Shown in pieces: positions 48,548 through 58,329 of a stretch of DNA of 64,000 bases. The translations under genes were made by a program, and so were the position numbers. Positions within the stretch are counted from its first letter, which is position 1. Each line of letters opens with the position of its first letter. The stretch is from Heterohyrax brucei (taxonomy: Eukaryota > Chordata > Mammalia > Hyracoidea > Procaviidae). The stretch spans positions 60,580,201 through 60,644,200 of the forward strand of contig CM053140.1 in the NCBI GenBank assembly GCA_028571685.1. Direction: 5' to 3'. Below the pieces are notes generated by a model. The model made no database searches, was not told the DNA's origin, and saw nothing but the letters and a program-made list of their open reading frames with translations.

Positions 48548-48746
48548 AGAATGAGTCAGTTCCTACTCATGGGAACTCCATGTGTTTCAAAGTACAACTA
48601 CACACCACAGTGTGTTCAAGGCTATGATTTTCTGGAAGTAGATCACCAGGCTTTTCTTCTGAGGCACCTCTGGGTGGATTCAAATCACCAGACTTCCATT
48701 TAGTAGCTGAGCACTTGCCCACTTGGTAAGACACCCAGAGACTTCC
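48548..48746 (-). mobile_element. AfroSINE, 'cacccag' subtype
   Basis: Antisense copy: 'aatgagtcagttcctactca', 'ggaagtagatcaccaggctt' and 'aagacacccagagacttcct'. Confidence 0.8.
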
Positions 48747-50074
48747 TGGAGGAGGGATTATTTAATTCCCAACCTGGAATACGAGTTATCTAAGTTAAGA
48801 AATTAGGAATGAGGAACGGAAGTGAGACCGAAAAAAGAAGGAAACGGCATGTTAGGCTGAGGAGACAGTATATACAAAGAACTGGAGGATAGTGGCCACC
48901 ACGGAACAGAATAGAGCAAGAGCACAACAAACATGAAACAAACAGGGGCCAAGGAATCACAAAGATCACAGGGGTGAGGGCTGAGAAATGAGGTGCACGC
49001 AGGTCAGCACTTCAAGGCCTGTGCACCAGACCAAGGAGTGTAAACTTGCAACTAAGAACAAGGGGCAGCCATTGGGGGCAAGTAATCGAGCCACAGGAAA
49101 GTCACATCTTCATTTTAGAAGACAAGAGTCACATAGGAGAGGTTGAGGTCAGGAAGCTGAGTCGGGTCAGAGGAGACCCTTGTAGGTACCTGGACAATCT
49201 ACTTTCTGACCACTGGGAGTCCATATGACCTCATGAGCCCACTCTTACCTTCAGGCCACAATGACAGTCTTCCATCAGCAGCTGATGTCTATAGAACGGA
49301 GATGGTTGGTCTCAGAGCAGAGGGAAAGGTCCAAGAGGTCTTAGGGCAGAAAAAGAATAGTCCTGGAGTTTCCATGTCCTTGGAACTTTCTCCCCATCCA
49401 TCTTTTGTCTTTGCTTGTATCTGTCTTTTCCTGAGAAGTGACCTCAGTTTCTCCCACTGCACTTGGTAGATCCCAAGAGGCTGAGGAGGAAGCCTTGAAC
49501 AGCTGCTGGGAAGGAAGGTGGGAAGGAAAAGAAAGAAGGAAGGAAGTAGAAGGGGGAAGAAAGAAGATAGGAGGGTGGGAAGGAGGGAGGGAGGGTGCGA
49601 GGGAGGGAGGGAGGTAGCGAGAAACACTGAAGCCTTTGAGCAGGATGAAAACATGCCTTGTTCAGAGAAATGAGGCCTCTGTATACCCACTGGCATACAA
49701 AGATGTCACTGATATTCTTAAAAAATAAAAAACCAAATGCACAAAAATATATATAATATAGCATTTGTGTTTTTAAACACACAGAACAGTGGTAAGCATG
49801 CATACACATGTGTATATATAAATGCATAGAAAAAAGTACACAAGGATTAGAGACCACAGTGTTGGTACTGGTCACTGTGGTGTTTGGGTGAAAACTGGAG
49901 CAAGTTGTTACGGAGGTTAACATAGAGATACTTTATTTTTATGTAAATTGCTTCAATATATAACCATAAGAATGCCTGTGTATCACATATGTATCATTAA
50001 TAATGATTTCAAATAAATGAGGGGAAACAAAATGGCAGGTAACTTACTAACAAGCAAATCCTTTAAATGCCAGC
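48747..50074. other. Unique sequence with a purine tract, no gene recognised
   Basis: No gene recognised. It contains a GGAA/GGGA purine tract (49505-49622), listed separately. Confidence 0.4.
49505..49622 (+). repeat. Purine-rich (GGAA/GGGA) tract
   Basis: About 118 bp nearly all A and G (ggaaggtgggaaggaaaaga, 'gggagggagggtgcgaggga'). The opposite strand gives a Pro/Ser/Phe frame that is an artefact. Confidence 0.9.
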
Positions 50075-50286
50075 AAAACCCAAACCAAACCCACTGCTGT
50101 CAAGTCAATTCCAACTCATAGCAATCCTGTAGGACAGGGTGGAACTGCCCCCACAGGGTTCCCAAGGCTGCAATATTTCTGGAAGCAAACTGCCACATCT
50201 TTCTCCCTGGGAGCAACTAATAGGTTCACACTGCTGACTTTTTGGCTCACAGCCAAGCACTTTAACCGCTGTGCCACCAAATTCCT
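50075..50286 (-). mobile_element. AfroSINE, long-centre subtype
   Basis: Antisense copy from tail (aaaacccaaaccaaacccac) through 'ggctgcaatatttctggaag' and 'ctgccacatctttctccctg' to the head 'aaccgctgtgccacc'. Confidence 0.9.
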
Positions 50287-50329
50287 GAAATACAATTATA
50301 GGGATCTGAATAAATTCATGATGATATCT

Positions 50330-50426
50330 ATAACAGCAGTGTCCACAAGGGAACTGGGCAGTGCTTCATTCTGTTGTACTAAGGGTCACTGTGAATTGGA
50401 ACTGACTTGATGGCACCTAACATAAG
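50330..50426 (+). mobile_element. RTE LINE tail fragment
   Basis: Sense RTE terminus 'gggcagtgcttcattctgtt' followed by 'ggaactgacttgatggcacc' and 'taacat'. Confidence 0.65.
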
Positions 50427-50589
50427 GTACCAGCAGAACACCAGGCAGCCAGTGAAAAGTCAGGTCAGATTCACAAAGGGAGAGACTTCACATGAAAAAA
50501 CAAATTGTAGATTAGTGTGTACCAAATATTCCTGTTTTACAAATGAAAGGAAATTCAGAAATGTATACAAAAGTATAAATCACAGTGGA

Positions 50590-50696
50590 GAGAGTGTAGG
50601 CTTTGGAATCACACAAACCTAGATTTAAATCTCTCTGATAGTTAGTGGAGTGGTATTACGGGGCTAGCTTCACTACTCTGAGCCTCAGTTTACCTA
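50590..50696 (+). mobile_element. MIR SINE fragment
   Basis: Sense MIR: 'taggctttggaatcacacaa', then 'ctctgagcctcagtttacct'. It is cut by the mariner-like element at a TA dinucleotide. Confidence 0.7.
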
Positions 50697-51107
50697 TTCT
50701 TTGACAATTAAGTCAGCGAAATTAACTGTTCTAAGTGCTACATGCCTCGTTGCTGAATGTAGCTACAGTTTCCTTCCAAGTACTCCCCCCAGAAAGCTAT
50801 GCACTGATGCCAATGCCTAGTCTATCCTTCAATGCAGTTTTGGAACTCTTTTTGGAATGGTCTTTGTGCACAGTGACAAGGTTCACAAATTTAACTGGAC
50901 AGTTATCTCTCTAGGAGTTTTTAGTCAGTAAACAAATAACTGTATTGGAACACCCTCCCTACTCATCTGATCTGGCCCCCAATGACTTTTTTCTTTCCCC
51001 AAAGACAAAGGAAATAATGGAAAGAAAGTTATTTTGATGACATTCAGGGCATCAAGGGTCATATGATGACAGCTCTAATGGCCATTCAACAAAAAGAGTT
51101 CCGAGAA
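50697..51107 (+). mobile_element. Mariner-like element, left part
   Basis: An inverted-repeat end (ttctttgacaattaagtcag) abuts TA at 50695-50696. 50930-51107 translates in pieces as the C-terminal part of a mariner transposase (HPPYSPDLAPNDFFLFPK, the region of the last catalytic Asp). The first ~155 bp are the antisense of the transposase C-terminal end. It continues at 61201 after the L1 insertion. It is a dead copy. Confidence 0.7.
51096..51107 (+). other. Target-site repeat flanking the L1, left
   Basis: The sequence aaaaagagttcc precedes the L1 and recurs at 61201-61212, where the mariner continues. This shows that the L1 with its contents entered the mariner here. Confidence 0.8.
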
Positions 51108-51918
51108 GCAGAGTCAAGATGGTGGGCTAAACACGTGTCTCCCTAAATCCATCTGGAAACCAAGACCCAAAATGGTAACTAAACAGAGCCTTCTGGACAC
51201 CTAGTGAGCCCCAGGATACAGCATAGGGCTGCTGATTTGGACTTCATGCCACTGAATGGAAAACTTCCTTTCACTGAACCTCACTTTTCGTGAGTACTGG
51301 CTTTCATGGATGAAAGGTAACTCACCATTTTAACTATTTTTTCTCTGTCTTAGCTGGCCAGAGAAGCTGGGACTTAACTAGCAGGTAATCTCAAATGCAT
51401 TGTTGGTGGGATTGGCAGGGAAACTGCCACATTTTGAGGCCCTGGCTCTGGACTCTGTGCATCTCAGCACCTTTGGCCTTTCCGCCTCGACCACTGTAGA
51501 GCCTGTACCAAGGCAGGTGGGGAGCTTGTGTGGGATGCCATCTTGTTGCACTGGGAGGCAGATATACCCATATGGAGGCCTCAGCTGGATCTAATTCCTA
51601 GGCTAGGAGGCAGCGGCTGACCAGAGGAGACCGCTTTTCTGGCAGAAAAGCAGTATTCTACACAGTGTCATCTACAGCTGGGGCCCAACAGCAGAGACCA
51701 GAAGGGCAGTAGCCTTTCTGTATTTTGAACTAGTTTATAACATCTGGGGTTGGATATAGAGGTACTTACTTTGCCAGCTGGGAAGAGGGACCTGTACACC
51801 TGAAAACATGACTCACTTTGGAAGTTGTCAGATGCCTTTTACCTTTCACTTTAAGAAAGGCTAGAGAAACAGATGTGATCCACCCTCACAGCATCTCTTC
51901 CAGCCTCTATTGACTCAC

Positions 51919-52878
51919 ATGATGCCCAAAAAGCAACAAACTCTAGGAAAACCATAACAAAGAAATCATCCATGGCTTTAGAAGGCCCCCAAAAGAAAGC
52001 ACCACAAAACTTCCCAGACGAAGAAACCTTTCTGAAACTATTCGAAGGTGAATACAAAAGAATTATATAGAGAGCCCTTCTAGACCTTATACAAAATGCA
52101 GCTGAGCAAAATGAAAAATTAAGCAAGCTGTTCAATCTGATGGAACATCAGTACTCAGAAATCCAACAGATCAAGAACAAAATCAAAGACATAGAAACTT
52201 CAATTCAAAGCCAAGAAAACAGAATGGAACAAATGAAAAAGAGACTTCCTGATATGGAAGGCAGAGCTACTGACTCCAGTATCTATGAGGAGAAATCAGA
52301 AAAAAGAAACAAGAAAAATGAAGAAGCATTAAGAGGCATGTGGGACTCTATTAAGAAGAACAATCTATGATTAACCGGAGTTCCTGAACGGGGTGAGACA
52401 CCTGAGGACACAGACAGTATTGTTGCTGAGCTGCTGACAGAAAACTTTCCAGAAATTCTGAAAGAAGAGAATATAGATATCCAAGATATGTACCGAACAC
52501 CACTCAATATAGATCGCAATAGAAAGACTGCAAGACATACTATAATCAACCTCAACAAAATGAAACATAAGCAGAAACTCTTAAAGGCAGCAAGACTCAA
52601 AGCAAAGCTAACATGCAGAGGGAAACCCTGTAGGCTTTCATTGGATTTCTCAGCAGAAATAATGCTAGCACTGAGACTGTGGCATGACACATTCAAAGCC
52701 TTGAAGGAGGAGAACTTCCAACCAATAATGGTATATTCTGCAAAACTATCTCTTAAACATGAAAGTGAAATTAAGGCATTCACAGATAAACAGAAACTCA
52801 AAGACTTTGTAAAAACCAAACCGAAGCTACTGGAAATACTGAAAGAATCTCTGGGCTTGGAAGAACAAAACCACTAAC
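51919..52878 (+). pseudogene. L1 ORF1p gene, broken
   Basis: ORF1p is the L1 RNA-binding chaperone. The start is at the ATG near 51919-51924 in 'cacatgatgcccaaaaagca'. It has a stop soon after and a frame change before 52140. 52140-52370 encodes the heptad-rich coiled coil (KDIETSIQSQENRMEQMKKR) and ends at a TGA. The same frame continues to 52878 with RRM-like sequence (GVPERGETPEDTDSI) and the C-terminal domain (LKEENFQPIMVYSAKLSLKH). Few lesions overall, so the L1 is of moderate age. Confidence 0.85.
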
Positions 52879-53299
52879 TTTGTATTTTAGAAGGACACAT
52901 TATCCAGAATCCTACTCAGTTAGGGAAGGTTCCAAACACAATCAAAGCTATAATAGCAAAAGAAACAATCTAGTGATCATATCATGTAAACTATAATATC
53001 ATATTAAAAAGAGGGATACACTGCAGTCTTTAGAGTCCTTCCAGATGGAGAGGAAGTTAACAAGACAGCTAGCAATCAAAATTGGGTTTATATATAGTTT
53101 ATTAAGCAGCATCATAGGGGCAGCCATAAAGCACAATAAAGAAGCAACATAGCATATCAAGAAATATAATACAGGAGTCTCAACAACCACAAAACCAACA
53201 CTGAAAAAGGTGAAAAATCAACTCACAAAGAAGAAGGTCACAGAATAAATTATTAAGAACAGCAGAGAAAACTTCAACACAAAACTAAATAAATCACAA

Positions 53300-53394
53300 T
53301 GGCAGCACTGAACACATACCTATCAACAATTACACTGAAAGTGAATGGACTGAATGCTCCAGTAAAGTGACATCTTGCATCAAAAGACATGATC
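53300..53394 (+). pseudogene. L1 ORF2 endonuclease start, left of provirus
   Basis: The ORF2 N-terminal region begins near 53300 (caatggcagcactgaacaca) and is split at 53394 by the provirus. It resumes at 60362. Confidence 0.7.
53389..53394 (+). other. Provirus target-site duplication, left
   Basis: Hexamer atgatc, repeated exactly at 60362-60367 after the 3' LTR. Joining the L1 across it restores L1 sequence continuity. A 6-bp duplication is typical of class II ERVs. Confidence 0.95.
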
Positions 53395-54430
53395 TGCGGA
53401 GGCCCGCCATTCCGCATAGGTCATTGTGGACAAAGTCACAGGCTTCTGTAGGTGACAGGCTGAGACATCTCACCTATAATATGTTTTTAGGCCTATTAAC
53501 CCTGATAGTATTTTGCTTCTTAATTAAATTCTCCTAAAAAGATACCCCTCCTGACAGAAGAATCATGGAGGTGACTTCTGAGAGGGGCTTCTACCCCTCA
53601 GTTTATGAGACTATATTGGGACAATCTGACCAAGAACTTCTGAGAAATAGAGATCAGAGAAATGGATTTCAATGCAGCATGCCTGATAGCACTGAGGCCT
53701 GCCCAGCTTCACTGGCTCCCCCCTAATTGCATTCCCCCCTCCCTTCTCTTCACATACACAGGTTTGCAAGCTAACCCTTAGGAAGCTCTCAAGGACAATT
53801 CTCCACATAGCCATCAAAACTTCAAAGCATCCATTCTCCTTGCAGCTGGAAGAATAAATAAACTTTTAGGTTCATTATAGCTAGTATAGAAAACTGATAA
53901 CACTAAAGAAACATCTTTTTTAGTGCAACTGGCTCAATTAGAGAATGGCAGGCGCTTACTATCTGCACATAAATAAGAACTTAGAGAAACAAAGGAAGAC
54001 AGCCAAATGGTTAGGCCTTGAGAAGTTTACTCCTCTGTGCCTTCCACTTTGAGGTACGAATAAGACCATTAATTGTGTTCCTGACATTTTATCACCACTG
54101 AACACCTGGCTTGGACAGTTATTCAAAAAGGCCTTGACAATTAATTAGAAGTAGAAGACCACGAGGGGTCACTTTCTTGTTAGCCAATAATGATGGGTCA
54201 GTTTCTTGTTAACCAATAGTTTGTATAATAAAGAAAATAGGGTGACCAACTACGTCACCTCACCTATAAAAAATAAAGACAGCAGCTCTCGACACACAGC
54301 AGAAATATGCCTCTCTGGGTCGGGCTGCCTTAAACCTGAAAATTCTTTCCTGTCTCCTTTGTTCATTTCCCGCCGTGTCTTCCCTCCCTCCGTGCGGGAC
54401 CCTACAAAGTGTTGGGACCGGCTCCCGGCA
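53395..54430 (+). repeat. Provirus 5' LTR
   Basis: 1,036 bp, TGCGGAGGCCCG...CTCCCGGCA. Promoter elements near the 3' end: CCAAT (54212-54216), CREB/ATF-like tacgtcac (54251-54258), TATAAA (54265-54270). AATAAA (54272-54277) lies almost on the TATA box, implying a very short R region, as in other betaretroviruses. It is the same family as the solo LTRs at 25480 and 42019. Confidence 0.95.
54251..54277 (+). promoter_or_regulatory. LTR core promoter with fused poly(A) signal
   Basis: tacgtcac, then ctataaaaaataaag: a CREB/ATF-like site, TATA box and polyadenylation signal within 27 bp. The 3' LTR has the identical cluster at 60181-60207, positioned to transcribe outward into the L1. Confidence 0.75.
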
Positions 54431-54432
54431 TC

Positions 54433-54450
54433 TGGCGCCCGAACGTGGGG
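54433..54450 (+). other. Primer-binding site, tRNA-Lys type
   Basis: TGGCGCCCGAACGTGGGG lies two bases after the 5' LTR. It fits the 3' end of tRNA-Lys(1,2), except for one extra G after TGGCGCCC. The first 12 bases also fit tRNA-Lys3. It primes minus-strand DNA synthesis. Confidence 0.9.
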
Positions 54451-54790
54451 CACGGAGGGTAATCTCGCCGACGCCACACTCCTCTTAAGGGGGTAGTGGA
54501 TAGGATCTCGTCCTATAACTGAGGGGACGGGTAATCATCGGGAAGGCGCGGACCCTACTCCAAGGTGACGGGGTAGGAAGCACAGAACCGCCGACACCAC
54601 CCATCTCTCGCAGGAACGAGGGTAAGCATTCTCCGACGCCAATTAAGGCTAGGATCTTGCCTCAGAAGTGAAGGGGCAAAGAGGTTAAGAGTATCGGGGT
54701 GGTTAGGATCTTGTCCTAGGAATCTGCAGTTCCCTCATTCGTCGCAATGAGTTAGTGAGAGGACAAGTAATGAGAACTTGAGAAGTTTGA

Positions 54791-55047
54791 GCCGTAAAGA
54801 ATTCCAAAAAGGGAGGATTCTTTATTGTTTTGAGGAGCGAAGCTTACGTACCATAAAGAGTTCAAAAGAATTCTTTATAGTTATTTAAGAGCGAAGAATT
54901 GTGCCGTAGAGAGTCTAAAGAAAAAAGCAGACTCTTTACAGTTAAGTTTGAGCCATAAGGAATTCCAATAGGAGGAATTCCTTATAGTTATTGAAGAGCG
55001 AAGAACTGGGCCGTAGGGAGTCCAAAGAAAGAGAAGACTCCTTACAG
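54791..55047 (+). other. Leader stem-loop array, five tandem hairpins
   Basis: Five consecutive inverted repeats are spaced 50-58 bp apart. Their stems are 54795-54805/54815-54824, 54853-54863/54868-54878, 54907-54916/54929-54938, 54955-54966/54974-54985 (a perfect 12-bp match) and 55013-55022/55036-55045. Units alternate between two linkers, 'gtttgagcc' and 'agagcgaag'. A related hairpin recurs at 55583-55609. It may relate to packaging, dimerisation or translation, but this is inference. Confidence 0.8.
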
Positions 55048-55189
55048 AAACCTCCCTGTAAATATCTTTTCTTACTGGAATCTAATCTGTTATTTCCTGA
55101 CTGCACCTTTCTCTCTTCTTCCTAAATAGCTGCGGCTCCTTTAAGAATCAGGGAAGACGCAGGGTCGATACCTGAAAAAAAAACCTGTT

Positions 55190-56085
55190 GAGATAACCGC
55201 CAGCAGTAGCCACGTTTGCCGCAGCCGTGGGAAATTTAAAAGAACAGGCTGCTCGGTTTTTTTTTCTCTGCTCACAGGTGCCTCCAGAGGCTTTTTGCGT
55301 CAGCAGTAGCCACTACTGCCGCCGCTGCCGGCGTGGCAGGAGAATTTAAAGGAACTGGCTATCTATTCTCTTTCTGTTTTCAGCTTCATGGGTTCTAGCG
55401 GTGTCCCCCACCAGGCGTTTCTTTAGGAGGGCACCTCTTTTCTGTGCTGTTTGGCATTAAGGGACGACTTAAATCCAAAGTCAATACCTGAGGCCATTTG
55501 AAAACTTTTTCCTTTTAAATCTCTCAATAGGTTAAGCTTAGAATTCTTTGTTGACACTTGATAAGTGAAAATGATGGGCTGTAAAGAGTTAAAGCAAAGG
55601 AAACTCTTTTGTGAAGGTAATTAAGAACCTTTTATGTGAACAGAGGGTTAAGGTTTCCACCAAGGATTTAACAGCCTTTATAAATTTTGTTCAAGAATTT
55701 TGCCCCTACTTCCCCACAGAAGGCACGCTGGAAAAAGAATTTTGGGGACGTATTGGTCATAGCATACAAAAAATTTACTATCAGGGGCCTAATAACATCT
55801 CTATAAGTGCCTTTTCTTATTGGAAATTAATCTATTACACTCTAATTGATAAGTGAAAGTCTCCTCCCAAATTTATTCCCTCAGCACCTAAGACTTCTCT
55901 AAAACTGGCTGTGCTTTTCAAGCTCAAACCAACTTTACAGCTTCAGCCAGCAGAAAATTTAAAAGGACAGGTTACTCATTTTTTTTTCCCTGCTCACACC
56001 TGCCTCAGCCGCTTTACAGCTTTAGCCAGCAGAGAATTTAAAAGGATAGGCTACTCATTTTTTCTCTGCGCTCAGGCTCTTGTGT
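55190..56085 (+). repeat. Four diverged copies of a leader/gag module
   Basis: Copies near 55190-55285, 55300-55395, 55935-56010 and 56014-56085 each read 'agcag...aatttaaa(a)gga' followed by a pyrimidine run and a CAG-like 'ctgctcacag' type end. The last two copies are adjacent. The pyrimidine-AG ends resemble splice acceptors. Confidence 0.7.
55574..55858 (+). pseudogene. gag matrix-domain remnant
   Basis: Probable gag start at ATG 55574, reading MGCKELKQRKLF with a Gly-2 myristoylation-type context, followed by a stop after a frame change near 55605-55611. The shifted frame (55611-55856) encodes about 81 residues typical of a betaretroviral matrix domain, including FVQEFCPYFPTEGTL and FSYWKLI, then stops. 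Capsid and nucleocapsid are not found downstream. This piece would target Gag to membranes in an intact virus. Confidence 0.75.
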
Positions 56086-56202
56086 CTGGTACGTTTGTCA
56101 CCTAAGGGCAATCAATACAACAATGGAATTCGTAAAAGTTTTGCAACCTGAGTTCTCTCCCTCTTCACTTTTAGTTTTGTTTTTAATTTGCCACCAGAGA
56201 AT

Positions 56203-56570
56203 TTCAAACGGCCTTTCCAGCGTTATCAGGGGAAAGCCCCCCCCCAAGGAATGAAAAACAGTTTCACCCTTTGTCAGAAATTTATTGATGCTGCTATAGT
56301 AACTCATCCTCCTTTTGTTTTGAGAACAGCCCTACTCTTTGTCAGAAATTTGTAAATGCTGCGATAAAGAATGTCAGAAAATAATTTCACTCTGTTTATA
56401 ACATTCTGTTAGCTCACCCTGATCATTCTTTTTTACAGAAGTGCTTAATAACACTCACCTTTGCCCTAAAAGCTAGAGGCTTGGTAATTGCCCCAGATAA
56501 AATTCAAACTCCACCTCCAATTTCTTACTTGGGCCGTGTTTTAAATAACACCAGTGGCTTGTGTTCCCTT
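56203..56570 (+). pseudogene. pol reverse-transcriptase remnant
   Basis: Recognisable RT pieces are [18 protein letters not shown] (56230-56283) and GLVIAPDKIQTPPPISYLG (56478-56534), in different frames. A ~60-bp segment is duplicated (ctttgtcagaaattt at 56269 and 56336). The YxDD catalytic box is not recognisable at the expected place (near 56395-56420), so polymerase activity is lost. A run of nine C lies at 56237-56245. Confidence 0.75.
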
Positions 56571-56999
56571 TGTCTTAAAAACTTCCTGCCTAAAAACTTT
56601 AAATGACTTTTAAAAACTGCTTGGTGAAATCAACTAACTGCAGCCCTTAAAACTAAAATTAACTCCTACCAGTGCAGCGTGGGGCTTACAACTAATTGAT
56701 CACAACCAGTTACAGATTTCTTTGTTCCTTCTCCTTTAATCTCCAAGGACATGGCCTTCAGACCAGAAAACAAAAACTACATTTAATAAATTCACAACAT
56801 GCTTGCTTGTTTCTTATCTCTGTAAAAATGTGAGTTTAACAGACTAATTCCATTAACTGAAAAAATTTTCTCTTAGGTTTTAAACTTTGCCTGATGTAAA
56901 CAACCTGGCTAGAGTTTCCTGTGACTATTTTATGATATATACAGTTATCTGTGGAACCCCAAGTGTGACAAATATAAAGGGAATATAAAGAAAGTATGA

Positions 57000-57175
57000 G
57001 CAAGTGAAAAAGTGGGTGAAGAGGATGTAGAAAAGAGAAAAAATAAAAGGCTGGATAGCTAAAGAGGAAGAAAATGCAGGAAAAGGCTGGATAGCTAAAA
57101 AGAAAGAAAATGCAGGAAAGAAAGAGTAAGGGAGAGAAAAACAGATAAGAGAGTGTCACACAGAAACTGAAAAAG
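57000..57175 (+). repeat. Purine-rich segment with 36-bp tandem duplication
   Basis: Within the provirus, 'ggctggatagctaaa' plus a purine run and 'gaaaatgcaggaaa' occurs twice (about 57049-57083 and 57085-57119). It is not recognised as retroviral coding sequence. Confidence 0.65.
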
Positions 57176-57509
57176 ACAAAGGCACTGTGGAGAGTTCTAG
57201 AAAATGAGGAGATTAAATTTGTCTCAAAAACTCTTGCCTGGTTAAAACAATTATATATATCATAAAAGACAAATGATTCCTAAGGCTCAGTGTCTTTGGC
57301 AAAATGTCACCTAGAGTGGTTACATTTGCTTAAAGTAGTTGTTAATTATCTGGCCCCGATAGCCACTCTCTCAATGATAGGAAAGCAGGCAAAGCTAAAA
57401 AGCCACACAAACTGGAAACAGTGGTCTGTAAATATATGAAAAATCATTTACCTCCTCTACAGTTTGATCAAAACATATCCTTTATTTCTCTTCAACTAAC
57501 TAACTTCAC

Positions 57510-57730
57510 CCCTCTAGATGATGCAGAATTAGCTTTTAGTGATGATTCCTCTAACAGAACTGTTACAGAATTCTAACTTCAGAAACATCTGCACAAAGAA
57601 CTAACCTCCTTACAATGTAAGCAGTTTTTTCAATGCTACGTGACAAAAAATTTAACCTGTATACTGACTCCCAATACATTGCTAGGCTATTTCCTCACAT
57701 TAAAACTGCCACATTATATCCCACAAAGAA
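57510..57730 (+). pseudogene. pol RNase H remnant
   Basis: DDAELAFSDDSSN (about 57518-57556) matches the start of a retroviral RNase H domain. NLYTDSQYIARLFPHI (about 57653-57700) matches its later catalytic-Asp region, with a stop and frame changes between. The domain would degrade RNA in RNA-DNA hybrids in an intact virus. Confidence 0.75.
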
Positions 57731-57739
57731 TCTTACAGT

Positions 57740-57960
57740 CCTCACAAGATTTATTCTCACTCAATTACGACCTCAGCCCACACCGGAGAAGCTTGCAAGG
57801 ATGTAATTCGACACCTCTTTCACTGTTTTACCAGTTGCTAAATTCCCTCACATCTCAAAACAAACTGCTCTGGCTTATACTTTTAAGAGCTTTCAAAAAT
57901 TTTACAACACCCTTAAAATTATAAACACAGCTTACCATACCATTTAATAAAATATACCCT
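57740..57960 (+). pseudogene. pol integrase core remnant
   Basis: Pieces such as SAHTGEACKDVIRHLFHCF (near 57775) and ALAYTFKSFQKFYNTLKI (near 57870) follow the order of a retroviral integrase core, in shifting frames. The catalytic Asp expected before the second piece is not seen. It follows RNase H closely, so intervening integrase N-terminal sequence is shortened. Confidence 0.65.
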
Positions 57961-58329
57961 TTTGTTATCAATCACTTGCTGCCACTAACCAAGCCGCAAG
58001 GCAAAAATTATATTTTCACAGGAATTCAACTTGCAAACGCAACCTGACACATCCCCTCTGAGAAATCTCCCCAGCAACAGTGAAGTCACCACCAAAACGT
58101 CGTGTGATTGGTGCCCACCAGCTCCTTCATCGTTAACCCTTTTCAGATACTACAAATCACCAACTTAAATAACACAAGGAACTGTGCTGCCAATGGCCAA
58201 AATGTAAAGAACTCTGGACTTGGACATAAACTAACCCAATCTCTCCTGAATAAAACAGTCACCACTTGTGTAACAGGAACCAACATAATCCTTAAAAGGA
58301 ATTTCAATGAGAAAAATGTAAACATCACT

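Noticed and set aside
53611..53817. Identical 68-codon minus frame in both LTRs (also 59541-59747) as an accessory gene
   Set aside because: Antisense to the LTR, present twice only because the LTR is duplicated, with no domain or start evidence.
57640..57924. 94-codon plus frame as a novel protein
   Set aside because: It is an out-of-frame reading of RNase H/integrase remnants. The recognisable viral pieces lie in other frames.
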